NCBI GenBank assembly: GCA_041685835.1
Contig: JAWLEX010000115.1
Location: 1-9,677, forward strand
Direction: 5' to 3'
Length of the DNA stretch: 9,677 nt
Origin: JAIPEI01 sp041685835
GTDB taxonomy: Bacteria; Desulfobacterota; DSM-4660; Desulfatiglandales; HGW-15
The notes beneath the pieces are model-generated. The model was not told the origin of the DNA and made no database searches. It saw only the letters and a program-made list of their open reading frames with translations. Both the position numbers and the translations under genes were made by a program. Shown here piece after piece: positions 4,798 to 9,677 of the stretch (positions are counted from its first letter, which is position 1; the number at the start of each line of letters is the position of its first letter).

Positions 4798-7700
4798 ATG
4801 TTCCCAATGGAATTCGATCACAAGGTCCTCGACAGCCTGCCTATGCCGGAAGAAGAGGATATACGGCGCGTGGTCCAGATTCTCAAGGCGATTGCCAGTG
4901 CCAGGATTCTGCCCTACTTCAGGAAAAAACGCGTCACAGACGCGACCCTGACCGCTCGCCTTTTATCTCGCCTGTCCTTGGAGAGACTGGAAGACGAGGA
5001 CAATCGCATTCCCCTCGTGAGCCTGATCTCCCCCAAGGAGGGGCAGAGGAGCATCCTGCTCCATGAACGGGTCTTTGACTACCTGGCCTTCGTCATTCCC
5101 AGCAATCCCGATTCACGTCTGGGTGGAAAGAGCATGGAGGAGGCCAAGATGCTCGCTTTTACGGAGTTTGTTTTGCGCCATCAGATCGAGCACCTGCTCT
5201 ACCCGCAGAGGATGGAAACCGAGATCATCGGTTCGGATGTGGTCTTTGCCATGGAGAAGCGGGACAACGACCCAACGTTTTACAGAATGCTTAGAAACGC
5301 CCTGGCGGACGAGTTGAACGGACTTCAAGGAGGCCCTTACCTCGCCTTGCTCGATACGGCGGAAGAGGAGCGACCTTATGACTACCTCATCGCCCGTATT
5401 CAGAGCGCCCATGTGACGAAACTCGCGGACATGCCGATCGATTTTCTTGAGGGCCTCTTTCCCGTCCTGGATACGAATCTGAAACGCATGCTCCTGGGAG
5501 AATACTACCAGAAAAGCCGGAATACGCGGTACTCGCTTCGAAGGAGAAGCGAGTACCTGGAAACAATGATGCGCCTCTTTGCCGTGGCCCTGAAGCAGGA
5601 CGAGAACGAGGCCCAGAAGGTTTTTGATGCATTCAAGGACCGATGGGGGCTGCTTACGCTTTTTCATGAACTGGATCTACCGGAATCGAGCCTGGAGGGA
5701 AAAGGGGAAGAAGACGTTTTCTCGTTTTTCAAGGACCATCTGGTCATGGACCGAAAAGACGCTAATGTGGTCACCCCACCCTCCCCACCGGGGCCGGGGA
5801 GCGCTTCCCGTGGAACGGGGCCGGAGACGCAGCCCGTAAAAAGCCTCAAGGACCGGATGGAGGAGGCGCGCAACGATCCCGCCTTTCCGCGGCAGGCCGT
5901 GGAGATGATGGAAAGGAACAAGACGAGCGCCGTGGGCCACAGCGGGCCTAAGTACACGGAGCTCCTCGAAACCCTTCTTGCCATCCCCTGGGGAAAACTC
6001 CAGAAGATCGCGGTCCGGCCGAAGGACTTCGAAGAGGGCCTGGACTACACCCACTACGGCCTCAAAAGACCGAAGGAGATCCTCTGCGACTTCTTCACGA
6101 ACCTCATATGGCGCTACCAGCAGCCCCATTCCAGCGATACGGGTGATTTTAAGCGCAGCGGCAGTGCATTCCTCTTCGTGGGCCCTCCGGGCGTAGGCAA
6201 GACCTCCCTGGCCATCTCACTTGCCAAAAACCTGAACCTCCCATACCACAAGATCTCTCTGGGCGGCATGAGCGATGAGGCCGACCTTCGCGGGCACGGC
6301 TTTACCTGGGAAGGCTCGAAACCGGGCGCCATTGTTCAGGGACTGATCAAGATGGGCGTCATGAACGGCCTGTTCATCATGGATGAGGCGGACAAGACGG
6401 AACGCTTCGCCATTGCCACGCTGCTGGAGATCCTCGATCCCGAGCAGAACCATCTCTTCCACGACAAGTACACCCAGACCTCTGTGGATATCGATCTGTC
6501 CCGGTGCCATTTCATCCTGACCGCCAACACCTTGGAGACCGTCCCTCCGGCCGTGGCGGACCGCTGTGAAGTAATCTTTCTGGATCGATACGGCGTAGAA
6601 GAAAAGATCTCCATCGCCCGTCAGTACCTGATCGAACGCGTCCGGCGGAGATACCGGATTTCCGAAGAGAAAATCGCGTTCGAACCGGACCAGGAACTGG
6701 ACCTCATCCGGCACCTGATCAGGGTCTACACCTACGAAGCGGGTGTACGCCAGTTGGAGCGGGTGATCCGCACACTTTTCCTGCGGGTGTTCCGGAAGGA
6801 GATCCTGATGAACAGTCGAAAAAACGTCCTCATCGAGCGGGAGATGATCAAGAAACACCTGGATGCACCCACGAGGCCCTGGAAGATCAACGAGGAGGAT
6901 CGGGTGGGAGAAATGCTCGCGCTCGGGGTCAACCTGGAGCGGGGGATCGGCTCGATCATTCCCATCCAGGCGACGCGCATTCGCTCAGCAGGAGATGCGA
7001 CAGAGGGCTCCGGCGGATACTTGAGTATGGTCCACGCCACGGGCAGCATCGAAAAGGTCATGGATGAAAGCCGCAAGGTCGCCACTACGGGTATTTTTTG
7101 CTGTTCCGAGGCCCTGGGGATCACCCGCGATCCCGGGGACGGGTCCATCCACCTTCATTTCATGGGGGCCTCCACGCCCAAGGACGGTCCGTCGGCCGGC
7201 GGGGCCATCGCCCTCGCTCTCACCTCCGTGCTGACGGACCGCCCAATCCGGAGGGACGTGGCCATGACCGGAGAAATCGACACGCAGGGACGCATTTTGC
7301 TTGTTGGGGGGCTGGACGTCAAGCTGGAGACGGCCAGCGATGCCGGGTGCAAGACCCTTATTATCCCCAAGGCCAATCTTCAAGGGGAAGGGGGGATTGA
7401 GCGCCTCCCCGAGGCCCTGAAACAGGAGCTCCAGATCCTTCCATACGAGGAGTGGAAAGCGGACCACCCGCACTTTGATCCGGAAAAGCACGTGCTTCAG
7501 GTGGTCGCTGTGGATCACGTGGCCCAGGCCGCGGACATCGCCTTTGTGGACCGGGCGGACTTGGAAGCCCTGCCCCCCCTTTTTCTCCCCCAGGCACTCT
7601 CCGTGGCGGACCTTCTCGTCGAGACGCTGAAATCTCCCAGGGCCTGCTGCTGCCTTTTCTATCCCAAGGAAGCTGAAGAACTGGACATCGAGACCTTCAA

Positions 7701-8277
7701 AGAGCCTTTCTGGGAGCGTTGCCGATGCATGTTTGTCTCGCAGCCCGATGTGAAAAGAAAGATCCTGGCGAGGCGTCCCGGCATGGAAGACAAGGTTGCC
7801 TTTTTCGACCTTCCGTCGGAGGAAGAGGCCCTCCCATCGCTTGTGCGAGACATCCGGCACTCCATTTCCCGGTCCTCCGGCACGCCGGTGCGCGTTTCCC
7901 TGGTGGCCCCTTACTACTTCCTGCTCCGAAGCGGCCTTGCCCACCGAGAGAACGAAGCTTCAGCCAGCACGGAAGCCCTGCGGCTGTTTGCCAACAACTT
8001 CACGGTGCAGGGCTTCAAGATCAAGGCGTGCAAGCCCATGCTGAACCGCGTACTCTGCCATCTTGCCCTGATGTCCACCGAGGCCCTGAACGCGTGTCCT
8101 TTTCTCACCCGAGTCAAGGGGATTTACACCATGGACCTCTCTTTCATTCCTGAAAAGTACCGCCTGGACAGCAAAAGGGCCAAGGGGATCCTGACGGCCT
8201 GTCTGAACCAGTGGCTGCTCATCGTGGAAGAGCGGTTGAAAGAGGCCGTTGGACAAGGGGCTGATCGCCGCCCCTGA
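4798..8277 (+). CDS. Atypical Lon-family ATP-dependent protease with extra N- and C-terminal domains
   Basis: This 1159-residue cytoplasmic protein unfolds and cleaves proteins using ATP, judging by family. The AAA+ module is complete: Walker A GPPGVGKT (462-469), Walker B LFIMDE (525-530), sensor 1 Asn577 (ILTAN), likely Arg finger Arg589, and sensor 2 Arg651 (YEAGVRQLER). The Lon peptidase (S16) domain has the nucleophile Ser799 in PKDGPSAGG and Lys842 exactly 43 residues later, the spacing of E. coli Ser679/Lys722, so it should be active. Usual Lon is about 800 residues. Here residues 1-320 do not resemble the Lon N-terminal (LAN/PUA-like) domain; they carry RHQIEH (127-132) and join through a Pro/Gly-rich linker (326-346) to the Lon helical region. 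A 240-residue extension follows the protease domain and includes CCC (950-952) and CRC (975-977). The pore loop reads FTWEGSKPG rather than RTYIGSMPG. AAAGGAGG sits 5 bases before the ATG. The flanking domains are unrecognised. Confidence 0.92.
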   Translation: MFPMEFDHKVLDSLPMPEEEDIRRVVQILKAIASARILPYFRKKRVTDATLTARLLSRLSLERLEDEDNRIPLVSLISPKEGQRSILLHERVFDYLAFVIPSNPDSRLGGKSMEEAKMLAFTEFVLRHQIEHLLYPQRMETEIIGSDVVFAMEKRDNDPTFYRMLRNALADELNGLQGGPYLALLDTAEEERPYDYLIARIQSAHVTKLADMPIDFLEGLFPVLDTNLKRMLLGEYYQKSRNTRYSLRRRSEYLETMMRLFAVALKQDENEAQKVFDAFKDRWGLLTLFHELDLPESSLEGKGEEDVFSFFKDHLVMDRKDANVVTPPSPPGPGSASRGTGPETQPVKSLKDRMEEARNDPAFPRQAVEMMERNKTSAVGHSGPKYTELLETLLAIPWGKLQKIAVRPKDFEEGLDYTHYGLKRPKEILCDFFTNLIWRYQQPHSSDTGDFKRSGSAFLFVGPPGVGKTSLAISLAKNLNLPYHKISLGGMSDEADLRGHGFTWEGSKPGAIVQGLIKMGVMNGLFIMDEADKTERFAIATLLEILDPEQNHLFHDKYTQTSVDIDLSRCHFILTANTLETVPPAVADRCEVIFLDRYGVEEKISIARQYLIERVRRRYRISEEKIAFEPDQELDLIRHLIRVYTYEAGVRQLERVIRTLFLRVFRKEILMNSRKNVLIEREMIKKHLDAPTRPWKINEEDRVGEMLALGVNLERGIGSIIPIQATRIRSAGDATEGSGGYLSMVHATGSIEKVMDESRKVATTGIFCCSEALGITRDPGDGSIHLHFMGASTPKDGPSAGGAIALALTSVLTDRPIRRDVAMTGEIDTQGRILLVGGLDVKLETASDAGCKTLIIPKANLQGEGGIERLPEALKQELQILPYEEWKADHPHFDPEKHVLQVVAVDHVAQAADIAFVDRADLEALPPLFLPQALSVADLLVETLKSPRACCCLFYPKEAEELDIETFKEPFWERCRCMFVSQPDVKRKILARRPGMEDKVAFFDLPSEEEALPSLVRDIRHSISRSSGTPVRVSLVAPYYFLLRSGLAHRENEASASTEALRLFANNFTVQGFKIKACKPMLNRVLCHLALMSTEALNACPFLTRVKGIYTMDLSFIPEKYRLDSKRAKGILTACLNQWLLIVEERLKEAVGQGADRRP
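5528..5557 (+). repeat. Perfect 12-base inverted repeat inside the Lon gene
   Basis: GGTACTCGCTTC (5528-5539) is the exact reverse complement of GAAGCGAGTACC (5546-5557), separated by GAAGGA. In mRNA this would be a stable 12-pair hairpin with a 6-base loop. It lies in codons 244-254 (RYSLRRRSEYL) of the unrecognised N-terminal domain. No T-tract follows. Confidence 0.9.
8256..8275 (+). terminator. Weak hairpin at the end of the Lon gene
   Basis: AGGGGC (8256-8261) pairs with GCCCCT (8270-8275) around an 8-base loop and overlaps the stop codon. Only a broken pyrimidine stretch (CTTTCCTGTT) follows, so intrinsic termination is doubtful. No better terminator is visible after this gene. Confidence 0.3.
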
Positions 8278-8416
8278 CTTTCCTGTTGAGCCGACACGAA
8301 TCATGGACTGAGGGAAATGGGTTCCAAGCCACCAGGGCCGTGCATCCTGCCGGTAAAGTGCGGGCAAGGCGTAGGGCAGTGAGGCCATCACCGTCACTGA
8401 CATAAAAAAGGGTGGT

Positions 8417-8445
8417 TTGACACAAAGAGGCAGAGGGTATATATA
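8417..8445 (+). promoter_or_regulatory. Near-consensus sigma-70 promoter
   Basis: TTGACA (8417-8422) is a perfect -35 box. Seventeen bases later comes TATATA (8440-8445), one base off TATAAT; overlapping TATATT is at 8442-8447. The predicted start is near G8452, about 190 bases before the gene at 8640. It is the best vegetative promoter in the window. The preceding spacer (8278-8416) shows no gene or other clear element. Confidence 0.75.
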
Positions 8446-8451
8446 TTTGCT

Positions 8452-8639
8452 GCGCCACGGTTTCCTTCCTCAAGAGGCCTTTGCCGAACCGAGTAAGCCG
8501 CTCCACGGCCCCTCCGCCCCTACACGCAACACACCCCGTGGTGATCTCCCCATGGCGGCTCCTGTAGGAACGTTCTCCATGAGGCTGAAATCCTATTGGA
8601 AAGCGGGGGAACACGATTCCGAACAGAAAGGAGTGCACC
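8452..8639 (+). promoter_or_regulatory. Long, possibly structured 5' leader of the gene at 8640
   Basis: From the predicted start to the ATG are about 188 bases without an internal terminator. Nested complements are visible: AGCCGC (8496-8501) with GCGGCT (8555-8560), enclosing CCACGG (8503-8508) with CCGTGG (8536-8541). A second copy of CCACGG (8455-8460) could compete for the same partner. CCTACA (8519-8524) in the inner loop matches TGTAGG (8563-8568), which would make a pseudoknot. Several 6-base matches are expected by chance in this length, so the fold is tentative. No known riboswitch is recognised. Confidence 0.35.
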
Positions 8640-9056
8640 ATGAATGCCGAGGCCGAACAGAAACTCAACGCATTTCTCAATGAATGGCAGGATACGCAGG
8701 AGAGGAACCGGGAGGCCTTTCTGCGATTCAAGGCATATCTGGAAACCAAGGATGGGGCCATACTGGATTTCGTGCCCCGGCCGGGGCTGACCTATTCACT
8801 TCGGGCGGTTCACGAGAACCAGAAAGAGAAAGAACTCTTTGTCATGGTGGACGTGATTGAAGACGAGCCGCGGTGGCTTTCAATCTGCTTCTATGGTGAG
8901 ATGATCCAGGACCCGGATGAAAAGGCGGATTTCGTCCCTGAAGGACTGCTCGGAGAAGACGCCATGTGTTTTGACCTCGAGGCATGGGACGACGAGCTGA
9001 TCGCCTACATCGAGGCCCGCCTGGACGAGGCCTGGCAGACTGCGTCAGAGGGGTAA
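8640..9056 (+). CDS. Acidic protein of unknown function
   Basis: I do not recognise this 138-residue protein. It has no signal peptide or membrane segment, so it is probably cytoplasmic. The predicted layout is an N-terminal charged helix (about 1-37), then the segment PRPGLTYSLRA (46-56), then a strand-rich core (FVMVDVIEDEPRWLSICFYG, 67-86). An acidic loop ending in PEGLLGEDAMCFDLE (100-114) and a C-terminal helix (about 117-133) complete it. Acidic residues clearly outnumber basic ones. Only Cys83 and Cys110 are present, so a metal ribbon is unlikely. AAAGGAG (8627-8633) is 6 bases before the ATG and fixes the start. It is a single-gene transcription unit, with the promoter at 8417 and the terminator at 9066. 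The regular globular composition, good ribosome site and proper terminator argue for a real gene. Confidence 0.85.
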   Translation: MNAEAEQKLNAFLNEWQDTQERNREAFLRFKAYLETKDGAILDFVPRPGLTYSLRAVHENQKEKELFVMVDVIEDEPRWLSICFYGEMIQDPDEKADFVPEGLLGEDAMCFDLEAWDDELIAYIEARLDEAWQTASEG

Positions 9057-9065
9057 CCAGATCCG

Positions 9066-9094
9066 CCGGCGATCCGGATCGGGCCGGTTTTTTT
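9066..9094 (+). terminator. Rho-independent terminator
   Basis: CCGG (9066-9069) pairs with CCGG (9084-9087). After a two-G bulge (9082-9083), CGAT (9070-9073) pairs with ATCG (9078-9081) around a CCGG loop. Seven Ts follow at 9088-9094. It lies 9 bases after the stop of the gene at 8640. Confidence 0.8.
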
Positions 9095-9174
9095 CTTATG
9101 TAAAGAGGCGTCGATTCTCCTGACGACCTTATGATGGATCGAGGATACCTCGTCACCAAACGAAAGGACGGGAC

Positions 9175-9621
9175 ATGGGAGACAGGAAAAAGATCGGGAT
9201 CATTATCTGTGATCGGTATCGCCGCTGTGCGGGCGGAAAGTGCCTTCGGGCCATGAGGAACCGGGAAGGGGCCTTCAGCATCTATGCGGACTTGGAGGTG
9301 GAACTGGCCGGCTACACGAGCTGCGACGGATGTCCTGGAGGCAACATCGAGTATGCCGGGGAAGAGATGTTAAAGAACGGGGCTGAAGTCATCCACCTGG
9401 CCACCGGACTGGTGGTCGGGTATCCCCCCTGCCCCCATATCAAGACATTCAAGGCCTTTCTGGAAAAGCGCTTCGGCGTCAGTGTGGTGGTGGGCACGCA
9501 CCCGATTCCTAAGAAATACCTGGAGATGCACACACACCTGAACACATGGGAAAATGACGAATGGAAGCCCCTGATCGCTCCCACCATGGCCGATGAAGCC
9601 ACGCGGGCAAGCTACGATTAA
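9175..9621 (+). CDS. CGGC domain-containing protein
   Basis: This 148-residue soluble protein fits the CGGC domain family, small Cys-rich proteins of anaerobes presumed to bind metal; no reaction is established. It starts KKIGIIICDRYRRCAGGKCLRA, giving Cys12, Cys18 and Cys23. The family signature CGGCPG appears as CDGCPG (Cys50, Cys53). Family-like GAEVIHLATGL (69-79) and PPCPH (Cys86) follow. Six cysteines in this order suggest a metal or Fe-S site. The last ~45 residues contain THPIPKKYLEMHTHLN with three His. AAAGGA (9163-9168) is 6 bases before the ATG. It stands alone between two terminators, and I see no clear promoter in 9095-9174, only a small CGAGG-ATA-CCTCG dyad at 9140-9152. Confidence 0.85.
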   Translation: MGDRKKIGIIICDRYRRCAGGKCLRAMRNREGAFSIYADLEVELAGYTSCDGCPGGNIEYAGEEMLKNGAEVIHLATGLVVGYPPCPHIKTFKAFLEKRFGVSVVVGTHPIPKKYLEMHTHLNTWENDEWKPLIAPTMADEATRASYD

Positions 9622-9622
9622 G

Positions 9623-9643
9623 CCGGGTCAATCGGGTTTTTTT
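9623..9643 (+). terminator. Short terminator after the CGGC-domain gene
   Basis: CCGG (9623-9626) can pair with TCGG (9632-9635) including one G-T wobble, around a GTCAA loop. A G and then seven Ts (9637-9643) follow. The stem is weak, but the T-tract two bases after the stop codon is convincing. Confidence 0.55.
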
Positions 9644-9677
9644 ATCGCATTCGCAATGGCTACGCCGTAGTTCAGCC

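Noticed and set aside
7124..7145. GGGATC-ACCCGC-GATCCC dyad in the Lon gene
   Set aside because: Six-base arms occur by chance at this GC content; unlike the 12-base dyad at 5528 it is not notable.
6985..7944. A 319-codon minus-strand frame opposite the Lon gene
   Set aside because: It is the antisense of the conserved Lon protease domain and extension, with low-complexity composition and no protein-like motifs.
8219..8761. A minus-strand frame across the 8278-8639 spacer
   Set aside because: It overlaps the ends of both neighbouring genes, has no ribosome site, and has an atypical composition. The spacer is better explained by the plus-strand promoter and leader.
1..9677. CRISPR array, tRNA or rRNA genes, prophage or conjugation genes
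   Set aside because: I found no spaced repeat array, cloverleaf-like segment, rRNA signature or such genes on reading both strands.

Overview
The window reads as chromosomal DNA of a GC-rich, anaerobic sulfate-reducing bacterium. The core evidence is a complete aprBA pair encoding dissimilatory APS reductase. A deltaproteobacterial sulfate reducer (Desulfobacterota, perhaps Syntrophobacter-like) is my best guess from the protein style and the small Cys-rich accessory genes. That placement rests on recall, not on a search. All genes I can support lie on the + strand.

Layout. Positions 1-192 hold no gene, only a short TYYCGA hexamer array. Positions 193-1404 hold an uninterrupted ISAzo13-type transposase reading frame that has lost its first catalytic Asp. 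Positions 1405-1756 are the apr upstream region, the most unusual part of the window. It has a consensus sigma-54 (RpoN) promoter at 1559-1574, and 12 bases further on starts a predicted two-hairpin RNA that ends in a Rho-independent terminator at 1630-1653. That is 103 bases before aprB, so the site is either an RpoN-dependent small RNA or an attenuated aprBA leader. aprB (1757-2200) and aprA (2218-4179) follow as a tight operon closed by a strong terminator at 4195-4230. Neither sat nor qmoABC is present.

Downstream are a 96-residue aromatic-rich zinc-ribbon protein (4384-4674) and a 1159-residue atypical Lon protease (4798-8277). The Lon keeps its AAA+ and Ser/Lys protease cores but carries unrecognised N- and C-terminal domains. 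After it come an acidic protein of unknown function (8640-9056), behind a near-consensus sigma-70 promoter and a roughly 190-base leader, and a CGGC-domain protein (9175-9621). Terminators follow the last two genes.

How the genes relate. AprBA reduces APS to sulfite and AMP in the cytoplasm. The zinc-ribbon gene, the Lon variant and the last two genes are separated from apr by a terminator and from each other by structured leaders. I see no evidence that they act in sulfate reduction beyond proximity. The main candidates for undescribed biology are the RpoN promoter/terminator module ahead of aprBA and the unusual Lon architecture.
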